Source: Holothuria scabra | Taxonomy: Eukaryota; Echinodermata; Holothuroidea; Aspidochirotida; Holothuriidae | Reading direction: 5' to 3' | Length of the DNA stretch: 64,000 nucleotides | Assembly (NCBI GenBank): GCA_037179385.1 | Contig: CM074187.1 | Coordinates: 49,386,879 to 49,450,878 of the forward strand | In this document: positions 24,946-35,779 of the stretch, piece by piece | Numbering within the stretch: the first letter of the stretch is position 1 | How the letters are laid out: each line of letters opens with the position of its first letter | Made by a program: the position numbers and the translations under genes | The notes under the pieces: generated by a model | Database searches by the model: none | The model's input: the letters and a program-made list of their open reading frames with translations, nothing else | Told to the model about the DNA's origin: nothing

Positions 24946-25464
24946 ATAGACTAGGTGACTCTATTCTACCTTTCACTATGTAGTATCAGAAAGCTGTTAA
25001 CAAGTCTGCATGGTAGTATTTTCAACTTAGGTGTCCTGTGTATCCATTGCATCAACACCGATAGAGAGGGAGCACCGTACTTCTACACTTACGATCTGTA
25101 CAACCACAAGTTAGTGAAATACTTCCTAAATTTTTGTTTGTATATAGAAGATGTTGCAAAAAATAAAAGTATAGAGATATATCAGACCTCCCAGATATTT
25201 GTAAGCAGTTCAAGTTTTCATCTATAATGTTATAAACCTGTGATAATATTAATAAGCTAATCTTGTAAGCCGTGTTGACTAAGACAGTTTTCAATTAAAG
25301 GAAGAAAACGGAGAAATATAGAAATATTTTGGGGTCAGTATTGAAGGTTTCCATCGAGGGGCCGGGCGTTTCTCCCTCCTTACCAGTATCCACCACTTTC
25401 GAGATGCACTTTTTAGATTCTTATGCAAATGCAGGGACGGCAAATTAGTTAAAACAACTTTTCA
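24946..25464. other. Unrecognised non-coding sequence
   Basis: No recognisable gene or repeat; overlapping small frames on both strands at 24955-25294 have no motifs. Confidence 0.4.
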
Positions 25465-25763
25465 AGGCAGCCATTCATCACCCCAAAGTACAATTTTACC
25501 GATAGTCTACAGAAATTCTAAACTGACACAGCTCTTTGATCAACATCAAATTAGTAATACAGAGTAGCTTATATCACAAATGATGTACTGGGGGTGTTTT
25601 GATTACATGTTAAGGGCTTGTGTGTTCACCAGGACATGCCCTGCAGGCCCGAAGCAATAAACTAGGATTGCTTCTGAATAAAGATGAGATTAACACAGTT
25701 ATGGGAGGGACTAGAAGTAAGTAGGTTAGGGGAATCGGAACTTTCTGGGGTGATGGATAAATG
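25465..25763 (-). mobile_element. TTAA MITE, decayed copy
   Basis: A diverged member of the 286-bp family of 16522-16807. Central words remain (CTCTTTGATCAACATCAAATT, AATACAGAGTAGCTTATATCA, GAAGTAAGTAGGTTAGGGGAA), and both ends keep CATCACCCC / GGGGTGATG. The TTAA boundaries have mutated (TTCA on the left, not recognisable on the right). Strand is relative and uncertain because the ends are similar. Confidence 0.65.
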
Positions 25764-25811
25764 CATGTGATATCCTAAAAATTAACTTACTATGAATAAT
25801 CAGCTTTTAAG

Positions 25812-25914
25812 CGTAGAGAAAACAAGACAGCCATAACTTGAAAAGGGCCGTGGCCGGCTCGACTTAAAGCAATTGGTCAGAAACTGGGCTGTTAAACTCC
25901 ATCTAACTAACCAA
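25812..25914 (+). repeat. SINE 3' fragment
   Basis: Matches the 3' ~100 bases of the SINE at 23398-23650: GTAGAGAAAACAAG, GGGCCGTGGCCGGCTCGACT, TAAAGCAATTGG and GTTAAACTCCATCTAACT. The 5' tRNA-like part is missing. Confidence 0.7.
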
Positions 25915-26495
25915 CTTCCAGCGTAATATTTAAATAATCCGTAAAGTAAAAATGTAATTTTGATTTGACGCGCGTTTTTTTTTCCACTGTATTTAATTAC
26001 ATATATACCACAAAAGTAAAATAACAATAAACAAAAGATGATGTCAAAGGAAGAAATATTTAGTTAACAAGGAGAAGTCACAGTTATTGTTTACACTTAA
26101 CTTGTTCTCTTTCTAAAATATGACGTAATGAACAGAGAATTCAAAAGGAATTAAAGTGGTAAACATTTGGGATTCTGGAATTAAGATATCAGAAAGAGGT
26201 AGATATCTTTCTTGGTATACAAAATTGAAAAGGAAAATTAGAGGAGAACTTAAAACATTAAACCCAACTTTTGGTTAAATTGAAAAAATGGTTTAAAATA
26301 GTGCAATTTTGTTATCTTTCTCTAGAAGAGCTTGACGTGGTTATAATGATAAAACAAATGTATGTACATAAGTTTGGTCGGTAGTTTGACAGAATAAAAA
26401 AAGCGGAAAATTAATAGTTTTTATTTTCAAAAATTTGCTACTTCAAACTGACATTGGCCATTCTTAAACCTCACCCCAAATGGATATGTTCATTT

Positions 26496-26640
26496 CAGTG
26501 ACTCCGCCAGGATTTCAAAAGAGAGGGGGGTAGGGAAAAGCTGCATTATACCATGCAGGTGTGGTATATTTTTTTCGGTTGACCTAACTACTACGCGACC
26601 TAACTTAGAGGGGCAACTAGTGGGGGCATGACAAGGAAAA
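26496..26640 (+). repeat. hAT-like MITE family B, fragment
   Basis: CAGTGACTCCGCCAGGATTT at the left, then TTTTTTTCGGTTGACCTAAC and CGCGACCTAACTTAGAGGGG, matching the 3' half of 24638-24945. Confidence 0.55.
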
Positions 26641-27955
26641 ATACTTCCTCATGTGTCGCCTTGGATTGATTAAAGATTCATATTACCCGTGAGGCAAATA
26701 AAAGTTGTCAACGTTCCATTGCTAGGGATGCATTCATGGTACCAATACATCACAGTTTTGTTGTACAAAATAGGTGGTAGTTTTAAAAGAAAAACAAAAC
26801 AACGGCCGTCAGTGTGAATCCATGATATCACACCACATGCAGTTCCAATTCACTTTTTGTAGATTTTCTTTAATTTCAATCCCTAATATCTCGAGAACTG
26901 AACATGGAAATAAATTAAAATGTCTTAGTTAATGTTTTGTTTAGCATATAAAGAATATGAACTTGGTCTTGAACTGTTCGTAAATTTGAGTACCTTACCC
27001 GACCAATAAATAATGAGGTTAGTAGCATGCAGATGTAACAATAGACATTCCATGCGCCATACTGTCTACCCAAAGTATTTACTTCATGAAAATTACATAT
27101 TCATTATCACCGTCAAAATTTGCATACTTTTGTCACTGAATATCTGAGAATGTTAAAATCTCTATACTAATCGTGCTGAGAGACTGACCCACTGGAAATC
27201 TCAGAATCTAGTGTAAGTCTTTCAGGATTACTAACAATGATTTAATAATGACCGTTAGACTACTTGGTCAATGTGTGCTAAACTTAAATGGCAGGAGCAG
27301 TCATCCCAAACTGAAGAAGTGTAGTAGACTGTCCAGTTTCATGATTGGCTGTTGAGAGTCACGTGAAAATGTTTTTTCTCTTCAAATGTGAAATTTACTG
27401 GAAATAAACTGATTGGTTTACCTTGAATATGCAATAATTAAATCATAAAATGTAATGAAGATACTTTGAAGAGAAATAAGACGTAAATTGTGCTATTTAG
27501 CTTTTTCTTCAAAATAAGTTTTGGGGGACTGCTCTTTACCTTTAAGATAACATTTTTTTTTTCAAAAGAAGCGAATTTGCATTTTGATGCATGTGTTTTC
27601 CACATTATCACTAGTATTTCCTTTTTTATATGCGGTTAAAATAAGGAAGAAAAATAAGGAAGTTCCATCGATAAGGGAAAAGGTGTTTTCGGCCAAACTT
27701 TTCTTGCTCTCTACCCGCCAATGGTGACGCTACGCTTAGAAATCTGTCTACAGCCCCCATCCTGAAAAAATATTCTGCTACGCGGCCAGTGCAGGCGATC
27801 GTAATCGCCTTAAAAGTCGTGATTATGGAGCAACCAAAACGAGGCCATTTATGTTTCAATCATCCATTTATAAAAACGTGCAAAATAAAGCAAATAGAAA
27901 TTCAAAAATTCAAAATTTCCAGAAACTTCTTCAGAAATCAGTAAGGTCTAGTCAA
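26641..27955. other. Non-coding sequence with one foldback arm
   Basis: 26790-26975 matches one arm of the foldback element at 35030-35595 (shared words: AACAAAACAA, CTTTTTGTAGA, TATCTCGAGAACTGAACATG, TTAGCATATAAAGAATATGA). The remainder is unrecognised and without coding similarity. Confidence 0.5.
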
Positions 27956-28200
27956 CACTGGCGTAGCCAGGATTTGTCGGGGAGGGGGGTGTTGCAATAT
28001 TGTGTTGACCTCCCTTTCGGGTCTAGGGGAGAGGGGTGTCCAACAACCTTTAAAATCATTTTAAAAAATTACCTTTTCTTTTACGCAATCTGGTGCTTCA
28101 AAAGCTACCTTTTAAATGTAAAATTTGTGTTAAACATTTTACGTGTTGTTAGGAACGAACACCAAATGACAGTGAGGGGTGGAGGCATGGCTACGCTACT
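27956..28200 (+). mobile_element. hAT-like MITE (CACTGGCGTAGCC type)
   Basis: Left end CACTGGCGTAGCCAGG, right end GGCTACGCTACTAG, interior shared with 12955-13205 (CAATCTGGTGC, AAAGCTACCTTTTAAATG, AATTTGTGTTAAACATTTT, GACAGTGAGGGG). No exact target duplication. It sits just upstream of the FABP promoter. Confidence 0.65.
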
Positions 28201-28283
28201 AGGAACCAATAGTTGACTCTTGCTCAAGCGTTGGAAACCCACGGTAGGGACTTCTTGAAAGGAATCATGCCGTTTTAGAAACT

Positions 28284-28460
28284 TATAAAGTGGAACAGTG
28301 TGTCATACAATGAACTTTGAAAGGTTTCACAGTGTCCGGTGTGAGAGGAGGGTCTGAGGACTTCTCCCAAATTTTCCTTTACACAGCCTTGGAGAGTTTA
28401 AGCAAACGTGAAGCATTTGTTTTCTTGTCATTTCTTTCACAGTCGTTGCCATCAGTAATC
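28284..28460 (+). promoter_or_regulatory. FABP gene core promoter and 5' UTR
   Basis: TATAAAG at 28284-28290 would place transcription start near 28310-28320. Between it and the coding start lies a pyrimidine-rich tract ending in CAG (TTTTCTTGTCATTTCTTTCACAG, about 28420-28442), an excellent splice acceptor 18 bases before the ATG. So the 5' UTR may contain an intron. An upstream ATG at 28310 opens a 15-codon frame ending at 28357. Confidence 0.55.
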
Positions 28461-28847
28461 ATGGCTTTTACCGGAAAATGGAAAGTGACTAACTTCGAGG
28501 AAGATAAGCTGTACAGTGTTCTGGATGCTTTCGGAATCCCCGAATCTGAACGGGATCGCAATATGATCCTAAAAGCTACCGTAGATATCAGTCAGAATGG
28601 AGATACGTTCACCATCAACGCCACAGGAGGACTCGGGAAGAAGGGGGCTCATACCTTTGTTGTCGGGAATGAAGTCGACGGGGAGTTGTTCGGCAAGAAG
28701 TATCACGGAACCCACGCATGGGATGGTGATGCGGTATTGTTCACTGGCAAAACTGGCATTACCCTGAGGCGTGCTATTGAGGGAGGCAACCTCACGTACT
28801 GCGTAACGTACCAAGGAAAGAGCGGAAAAATCTTTTTCACCAAATAA
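28461..28847 (+). CDS. Fatty-acid-binding protein (intracellular lipid-binding family)
   Basis: Encodes 128 residues, the usual FABP size (127-135), with no signal peptide, so cytosolic. FABPs are ten-stranded beta-clamshells that carry fatty acids or retinoids. The family N-terminus is present (GKWK, residues 5-8), as are the helix-turn-helix (about 12-35), the NGDTFTI strand (46-52), TFVVGNEVDG (65-74), WDGDA (87-91) and LRRAIEGGNL (102-111), whose Arg corresponds to the inner ligand Arg. The usual C-terminal Arg-x-Tyr that holds the carboxylate reads Ile-Phe-Phe here (124-126), so ligand binding may be atypical. FABP genes normally have three coding introns; this one has none, suggesting an old retrocopy or intron loss. 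I chose the ATG at 28461 because it gives a canonical start; the frame continues 5' without an ATG. AATAAA follows 50 bases after the stop. Confidence 0.93.
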   Translation: MAFTGKWKVTNFEEDKLYSVLDAFGIPESERDRNMILKATVDISQNGDTFTINATGGLGKKGAHTFVVGNEVDGELFGKKYHGTHAWDGDAVLFTGKTGITLRRAIEGGNLTYCVTYQGKSGKIFFTK

Positions 28848-28896
28848 AGTGATGCATGGAGCATAAAAATGACATTTTGGTTCTGCTTTGATTTGA

Positions 28897-28902
28897 AATA
28901 AA
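28897..28902 (+). terminator. Polyadenylation signal of the FABP gene
   Basis: Canonical AATAAA 50 bases after the stop codon; cleavage would be expected about 15-25 bases further on. A short 3' UTR of under 100 bases fits a compact, well-expressed gene. Confidence 0.75.
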
Positions 28903-28924
28903 CCACAAAATAATTTAAGACTCC

Positions 28925-29721
28925 AATATTATTTTCTCTGTCAGACTTTTGTCTTCTTAAAACAATCATAGTCTAGAGCTTGGCCTATAATAATTCTAGT
29001 CTACTTGTTAGAGGGAATTTTGAAGTTTGAAACTGTGAACACTTAATGAAAAGTGCTAAAAACACCAGTGTAGTCAAAGTCTCAACTTCCGAGGGCAGGC
29101 CTCGACTCGGAGACAAAGTTGGCCATCATTGACGGAGTTGGCCATCTGGCGCCGCCAAGACCAGATCAATCAAGACCGAGGTCATATTTTATAATTACAT
29201 TGCACTTTCATACTTTCAAAACGTCACTTTCTCGAAATATAATTTGCATATGCGTGTGTCTGTGTATGCCATGTAACACCCATATAACTGATTTGAATAT
29301 TGTTTGTCTCTTTATTTGTCTTTCCTCTCTTTGGTTAGTTTAAATGACATGTTTCTTAGAAGAAATGGCCTATCCTAACGTAATGTGTGCGAAAACCATG
29401 TTCTGTGGGATGTGAATTATACCCACCCGTCTATTGCTGAGTACCATGCAAGCTTCACTGGTGCACTGCCCCAGGCACACGAATGACGCTTTTTGTCTGA
29501 CAAGGATGTACGGCAATGAATATTTGAGTTATGCTACACCATCCTTATTCCAAAATATCGCAGAGCTGTCATCGTTTAGAGACTTGTGAGAATGAAATTA
29601 AATAAGAAAATACTGACACGTAGCACGACCATACGGGTTCGTTATTGGTAAGCTCAGTGACCAGGATGGATTTTTGGGGGGTGGGGGGAGCTAGGTAACA
29701 AGTGGGGGCCTGGTACCTCCG
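28925..29721. other. Unrecognised intergenic sequence
   Basis: No coding similarity. TTGGCCATCATTGACGGAGTTGGCCATC near 29119-29148 is a short direct repeat. Poly-G near 29675. Confidence 0.4.
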
Positions 29722-29870
29722 AGGGTCAGGCGAGGCAAGGCTATCTGAGCGGAGCGCCACCACCAGTTGGCGGGGAGTGTACAAGAAAATTTTGGGTTTT
29801 ACAAACCCTCCAGATGGCTGCAAACGGCACTTTCTGCGGGTTTTAAGCTGGATGTACCCAGCCTTGAAAT
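29722..29870 (+). repeat. GGAGCGCCACC repeat family, single copy
   Basis: CTGAGCGGAGCGCCACCACC, GTTGGCGGGGAGTGTACAAG, AAAATTTTGGGTTTTACAAA, CCAGATGGCTGCAAACGGCA: same word order as at 38155-38270 and, inverted, at 23185-23290. Confidence 0.65.
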
Positions 29871-30641
29871 ACGAATCGCATGTCTGCCACTTCTCAAATA
29901 GTGTGAATAAAAATCAATCTATGAAAAATGTTAATACATACACTTTTTAGGAACCTCAAATCTTGGCATTTCTGATCTGTGCCATGGCCTGGGGGATGAG
30001 ACTAAAGGGAACCGGTATCTCCCTTTCTCTTGGGAAAAATTGTGAACTTCAGGAGAACGTAGATCGCAAATGCGGCAATATTTGAATAGATTTCAGCTTC
30101 AATAGGAAAACCAAAATTAGTTGTGTCCCCCTCTGATAAACTTTCTTTGCGTTAGATATGCTAGATGCAAAATGGTGCTATGTTTGGCAAAACTTTGAAC
30201 TGATTGTAGGCCTACGTTTAAGGACTTTTATATTTGGGGAGCATGAAAATTTTCGAAATACTCATTTAAGTCTTTGTAGAGACTTTACAAGTGACATACA
30301 TACTACCAAAGAAACAATGTTTTCCGGTTTTCAGTGGTGTTTGGATGCAAAATGGTGCAGTATTTTTTCACTAATCGGTACATTACATAGTCAAAATTAA
30401 AATACTAAGAGTAAATCTCTCAAAATATGTATTCAGAAGTATGGATCATGCGGGAAACACATGAAATGCGGACCTTGTGGACATTTTACAAATCCGCCGG
30501 ACGCCAGTGCAAACTAGTGAAAAGAGGATTTGTCGAAAAATCGTTCTACAGTGGTACTTGCCATGGGAAGGAGTTAGGCACGACATAGGCCTGCTTGTTA
30601 GGGATGGATGGGAAGAATTATTCGAAGGCAGTACCTTACCC
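29871..30641. other. Non-coding sequence with a repeated ATGCAAAATGGTGC word
   Basis: GATGCAAAATGGTGC occurs at about 30166 and 30343; related words lie at 32333 (CACAAAATGGTGC) and 59766 (CGCAAAATGGTGA), so this is part of a dispersed repeat I cannot delimit. No coding similarity. Confidence 0.35.
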
Positions 30642-30645
30642 TTAA

Positions 30646-30942
30646 AGGGCCAATCCTCTCACCCTAAACCACAATTTTGGTAAGGGTGTGCTGAAATTCT
30701 CCATTGGCTCAGCTCCTTGATTGACAGCTAATTCAAACAATGCAGAGTACCAGAGCTTTTATTACACAGCATGAACTGTAATGAGAGTGTTTTTTTTATA
30801 AACATTGAGCTTTCCTATACTCGACTCGAAGCAATCAACTGAGATTGTCTCTGTATGATGATGAATGTCAGACATTTGTGGGAGGAGCTTAAGTAAGTAG
30901 GTTAGGAGAATTGGTACTGTTTGGGGTGAGAGATCAGGGCCT
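30646..30942 (+). mobile_element. TTAA MITE (Kolobok/T2-like), copy 2
   Basis: Flanked by TTAA at 30642-30645 and 30943-30946, ends AGGGCCAATCCTCTCACCC and its inverse GGGGTGAGAGATCAGGGCCT. Same orientation as 16522-16807 and visibly similar throughout (GATTGACAGCTAATTCAAAC, CACAGCATGAACTGTAATGA, AAGTAGGTTAGGAGAATTGG). Confidence 0.88.
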
Positions 30943-31289
30943 TTAAGGCCGATTTTGTGTTTGATAAAGTATAGGAATGGTCATGAAAGAATGGTCTCCA
31001 GTGTATGATTGTCTTGTTTTCATTAAACCAACCATCCGAAAGGCAGAAAAGGGTCTTAACCTAACAAAGTCAAAGTAAAAAACGAACGTCGAAACGTTCG
31101 TTTCATTTTCGAAGTGTAATGCAATAAACGACAATGCAGATTATATACGGCATCTAATTTAGTGAAAGTAATCATTTTGAAGTTATAACTTGATTTCATA
31201 CGTGCACACAAGATTTACACACATTCATGCGTGTTTTCTTAATTGTTACACATTGTATTTATTTATTCTTTTTGAAGGAAATACTTCAA

Positions 31290-31647
31290 CACTCTAAAAG
31301 TAAAAGAGTGAGCTTATTCACTCTTTGATAGAGTGAAAAGTGTAAATTCACTCTATTAGAGTGATAATTCACTCCAAGAGGAGTGAAACTCACTCCAAAA
31401 AGAGTGAAATTCACTACAAGAAGAGGGAAAATTCACTCTTCCACGAGTGCCTGCAATGATCACTCTTTTTAAGAGTGATCACTGTAGGCACTCCATCAAG
31501 AGTGAAACTTCGTTCGTTTTAAGGGAATTTCGCTCTTTTTGGAGTGAATTTCAATCTTGTTGGAGTGACTTATTACTCTAATGGAGTGAATTCACACTTT
31601 TCACTCTATTAAAGAGTGACTAAGTTCACTCTTTTGATTTTAGAGTG
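31290..31647. mobile_element. Foldback element built of AGAGTGAA words, 358 bp
   Basis: The whole element is one long imperfect palindrome. Left arm CACTCTAAAAGTAAAAGAGT matches the inverse of the right end (CACTCTAAAATCAAAAGAGT), and similarity runs inward through AGAGTGAAAAGTGT to a centre near 31474, where GAGTGCCTGCAATGATCACT meets its inverse with almost no loop. Within the arms the words AGAGTGAA / TTCACTCT repeat every ~18-25 bp. Single strands would form a ~175-bp stem. No coding capacity; no certain target duplication. Confidence 0.85.
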
Positions 31648-32739
31648 AAAGTGTATCTCCGTTCAAACATTTTATTTTTTCTCAATTACTTTATCAGGAG
31701 GCAAAAAAATCTGGGTGGCCTGCAGAAAATCTGGGGGCCTAGGCCCCAGCCCCCCCCCCCCCCTCGTGGCTACGCCACTGGGTAAGCTTTTAACAAAATA
31801 TCAAAAGATAATAGAAAATGGCACTTCCCGTGCCTAATTACTGCATGAGACTTGTGCACCGCATTATTGATATACCCAGTTTTCAGATGTAGGCCTATTA
31901 TGTTCCTGCTTCCTGGGTATGTCAGTTGCCAATTCGTTCACATGATGGACCTACGGAATATGGGAAATTTTGAAGGGAACCAAAATGGCGAGTACTGTTG
32001 ACAGCTTAAAAATACCTGTGTATCCTCAGAATCTATACCCAAAAAACAATTATAAATTATTAAATGGTTGTTTACGAGCAATATAGGCTACTAATACTAT
32101 CCAATATAGTGCATCCAGTGACTTGTCAACAACATAATGTTTAAATACGGTCAGCTCGTAAACAATATTGGTATGTGATACTCCTGACAACGCCGTCCGT
32201 TTCTAAGCCCTTAAAAAGCTGCGCTTGTATGTGATCCCCATTGACTGATGACGCCGAAGCTTGAGTAGCTCGGCCTGGGGAGGGGCTAAAGGGCCCCTTA
32301 CAAAATGTTTGTCTTTATCAAGGTGACAAGACACAAAATGGTGCTAAATTTCCTCAATTTTCAAGGTGTCAAGATAAATTACGGTTTCGTTGAGGTGGAT
32401 TTTTGCAAACCTCTTTATTCGGTTTTGTGGGTAGGGGAAGCGTAATCCTCCCCCGTGAAAACGTGCCTGCCTTTTTAATCCCGTAACAAAGCCTTGAGCC
32501 AGGGACCATATGAGAGCAAAAAGTTGAAAAGTGGGAAACCTAGAGCTTTTTTCTTGGTTTGACAGATTACAGAGTGTACCATTGCAGTGGCAATATTATG
32601 TGTGTGGTGTGTGCATGCGTTATGGGTTTGGTTTCGTTTTGTTTGTTAAAGTCTAACTTATCAACTTTTAAATCTTGTGGTTCAACCAACCAGCGCCCCT
32701 GCACTGCCTTCCTTCCAGCTATGGGTCATTGGATTGGTT
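31648..32739. other. Non-coding sequence with one hAT-like right end
   Basis: CCTCGTGGCTACGCCACTG (31762-31780) after a poly-C run is a right terminus of the CAGTGGCGTAGC class; a left partner may be CAGGAGGC at 31695. The rest to 32739 has no recognisable gene; 32210-32480 shares words with 59685-59800. Confidence 0.4.
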
Positions 32740-34550
32740 TTTCCACCCAATTGTACTTTATACTTTAGTAATCTGATCGAAGTTCACAAGAGTGACCCTA
32801 CCCACCTTTGGAAAGTCATTAACGGAATTTTAAATAAAAAGCATAACAGTGACTCTAATAGGACTTTCATTTCAGGAAATAATGTCATTTCGAATGAGAA
32901 TGAAGTTGCAAATCACTTTAATAAGTACTTTTCTTCTGTTGCATTAGATCTTGCTGATAAGCTTCCCACGGGCAAGTTTTCTCCTCAAAGTTATATGAAA
33001 TCTTGTATTCTAGATTCCTTTATGTTTTTCCCCACGAATACTGAAGAGGTGAAACTCTCTATCCTTAGACTAAAAAATTGGAAAGAGTCCTGGTTTTGAT
33101 TACATATCAAATGATATTCTTAAGCATGTTGTGGATGTAATACTACATCCTCTAACTCATGTTATCAACCTTTCTTTCTCGAATTGAGTATTTCCATTGG
33201 AGCTAAAATAGCTAAGATAGTCCCAGTTTTCAAGTCGGGTGACCAAAAATTTGTGTCTAATTACAGACCAATCTCCATATTGCCTTCCATTTCAAAAATT
33301 TTTGAACGTCTTGCCTTTGATAGACTTTATAATTTCATTGTGAAACATAAAATTCTTTATGAGCACCAGTATGGATATCACAACGATCATTCTACATATA
33401 TGGCAGCGCTAAGTCTCATTGATAAAATCGCAAAAGGTTTGGATAAAAGACTAACTACAGTGGGTATTTTTTATTGATCTCTCTAAAGCCTTTGACACCA
33501 TTGACCATCAAATTCTTTTGAGTAAATTGTTTTGTTACGGTGTTCGAGGTATTGCCTATAACTGGTTTAGAAGTTATCTCCACGATCGTTGCAATTATGT
33601 ACAATTCAATAATTCCTCGTCAAATCACACTTATTGTAACATTGGTGTACCACAAGGTTCCATACTTGGACCACTGTTATCTATTCTATATGTAAATGAT
33701 ATTTATAAGTCTTCTGTCAAGTCAAACTTCATTTTATTTGCTGACGACACTACGGTTTTTCTCCAAAATAAGAATCTAAGCAATGCTCTTGCGGAAGCTA
33801 CCTGTGAATTTTCGCATATTTCCAATTGGCTCAGATCTAACAAATTATCTCTAAATATTATGAAAACGAAACTTATGATTTTCGATAATAGGATCAATGA
33901 CTCAAGTAAAACTAGTGCATTGCTAGATGGTCATCTTGTTACTGCTTCCCCTCATACAAAATTCTTAGGCATCACTATAGATGAAAATTTAAATTGGAAG
34001 GAACATATCTCTGAGGTTAGTAAAAAGGTTTCTAAATCAAATGGTGTTATCAATAGACTAAAAGATTATCTGCCTAGTAATGCACTTCTTACTCTCTATA
34101 ATGCTCTTGTGCTTCCACATTTAAATTATAGTCTTCTTGTTTGGGGTAATACTCATACATATCTACTTAATATTTTATTCAAGCTCCAAAAACGTGTTAT
34201 CCGCAACATTAGCCATGCAAATTACAGGTCACCCACCATTCCTTTATTCACTCAATCGAAAATACTTACACTGAAAGAACTGTATAAGTATCAGCTGGGA
34301 ATTTTCCTTTACAAATTTCATCATTCACTTCTTCCCTCAGTTTTTGACGACTTCTACACATACAATTCAAACTATCATACCTACAACACTCGTTCCAAAG
34401 CATTTCTACACCATCCATACTCTAGAACAAGTACGAAGCACAGGTAGGCCTATCTCTTTTTGGAATTCTGTTTTCCATGACATTAAAAGTTCTCCTTCAC
34501 TAAACCTATTCAAGCGCAGGTTAAAGCATTTTCTTCTGAATAGTAAATAG
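32740..34550 (+). pseudogene. 5'-truncated, frameshifted LINE (CR1/Jockey-group) reverse transcriptase
   Basis: C-terminal part of a non-LTR retrotransposon ORF2 read across frames. In order: linker HLWKVINGILNKK (about 32800), KSPGFDYISNDIL (33084), NYRPISILPSISKIFERL (33259), RT motif [13 protein letters not shown] (33475), [12 protein letters not shown] (33642), catalytic FADDT (33737), [14 protein letters not shown] (33967), and the C-terminal FWNSVFHDIKSSPSLNLFKR (34460), stop 34548. Breaks: frameshift near 33083, stop at 33184-33186, frameshift near 33206, an extra T in the T-run near 33467, and another frameshift near 34440. The endonuclease half is absent; truncation near 32740 is typical of incomplete reverse transcription. 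Dead copy. Confidence 0.92.
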
Positions 34551-34834
34551 GCCTAGGTTACTACGCAGCTTTTCCTTTCCTTTTTTTCTCCCTTTCCACC
34601 TCTTCTCTCCTGTTTTGTGGTGTTCTCATTCCCTCTTAGCTCCTTTTCCTTATTGGTACGCTTTTGTTTTAAGGAATCAGACTTGAAAAGTTTTAACTTA
34701 TTTCTGGTTCCTCTACTTCCATGTTGTATTATGCGATTCTTTTGTTATTGTGTACATGTCCTGTTATATATAAATATATATATATATATAATTTTGTCAA
34801 TGTAACCATTTTTTTAGCCCAGTACCGCCCGCCA
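34551..34834 (+). mobile_element. Probable LINE 3' UTR with TA microsatellite
   Basis: T/C-rich sequence directly after the LINE stop, ending near a TATATATA run (34767-34790). Likely the 3' UTR of the LINE at 32740-34550; its true 3' end is not defined and may include the hairpin that follows. Confidence 0.5.
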
Positions 34835-34917
34835 AGAAGCGTTGATAGCGCTACCAGCACCAATAGCAGTACTGAATCAGGACTGTTATTGGTGCTGGTA
34901 GCGCTATTAATGCTTCT
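34835..34917 (+). other. 83-nt near-perfect hairpin
   Basis: AGAAGCGTTGATAGCGCTAC... pairs with ...GTAGCGCTATTAATGCTTCT over about 41 positions per arm with essentially no loop. Differences between the arms are few: three become G.U pairs when transcribed from the + strand and one is A.G. It lies at or just after the end of the LINE 3' UTR. Options: LINE 3' recognition hairpin, small foldback element, or miRNA/endo-siRNA precursor; the sequence alone does not decide. Confidence 0.8.
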
Positions 34918-35029
34918 GTGTGACCGGTTCAGGTTTACAGGCTCATTCGACCACTGGTCATATGAGTTAATATGTTAGTTATGATTTCAATTTATTTTCA
35001 ACGGTGCGCAGATTCTCGAAACAAAAAAG

Positions 35030-35595
35030 TCCAGAAAAAATTTATGTTTGATATTTTGAAGAGGAACATATTCTAGGCATATCTTACTGGGAAAATTTTA
35101 CTCATTTCCCGTGTTTGGTTCTCGAAATATTAGAAATGAAGTTGACATATTTTCTACAAAGAGTGAACTTGCAACAACTAGACGTGATGTCATGTATTCA
35201 CATTGATGGAAATGTTTAGTTGTTTTTCTCTAAAATTTAACACCATATTTATACAATTTATTTTTGATATGTTGTAACCATAAGTACATCCCGAACAATG
35301 GAAGTTTAAAAACTTAATTTGCCTTAAGGGCAAGGTAGCAACCCTAATCAATTCAAGATCAAACAGCAGGATCAAAATAAATAAAAACAAAACAAAACAT
35401 TGACCATCAATATGAATACATGACATAGCACCTGCTTGGTTCAAGTTTACCTTTTGTAGAAAATGTGTCAACTTCAGCTGCTCGTATCTCGAGAACCGAA
35501 CATGAGAAATGAATGAAAAGTTCACCAGAGTGCTTAGAACATGTTCGTCTTTAACATATTAAACAAAATTGGGTTTTGGTCTATTCTTTTTAATG
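35030..35595. mobile_element. Foldback/MITE with ~200-bp inverted arms
   Basis: The left arm (35035-35240) and right arm (35375-35590) are diverged inverse copies: GAACATATTCTAGGCATATC / GAACATGTTCTAAGCACTC, GGTTCTCGAAATATTAG / GGTTCTCGAGATACGAG, GATGTCATGTATTCACATTG / TATGTCATGTATTCATATTG (second of each pair inverted). The middle ~130 bp is unique. A copy of one arm is at 26790-26975. Non-coding; the minus frame at 35190-35525 is incidental. Confidence 0.75.
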
Positions 35596-35779
35596 GAAAT
35601 TTTACTTTGCGACAAAGAAAATGATAAAATGTCACATCGTCCTGTAAGGGAGCCAGTTCATTTTATCTGGTAATTTTCTGAGCATTTTGCATTTTTGATT
35701 TTCTTTTTATTAAAATGAAGATTTTATTGGAAAGGAAAGCTCAAAATGACCACTGCTTAAATTCTACTTACAAGCCTGG

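Noticed and set aside
28317..28460. 48-residue N-terminal extension of the FABP frame
   Set aside because: It begins without an ATG, shows no FABP similarity and spans a strong pyrimidine tract plus CAG acceptor; the ATG at 28461 gives the canonical FABP start.
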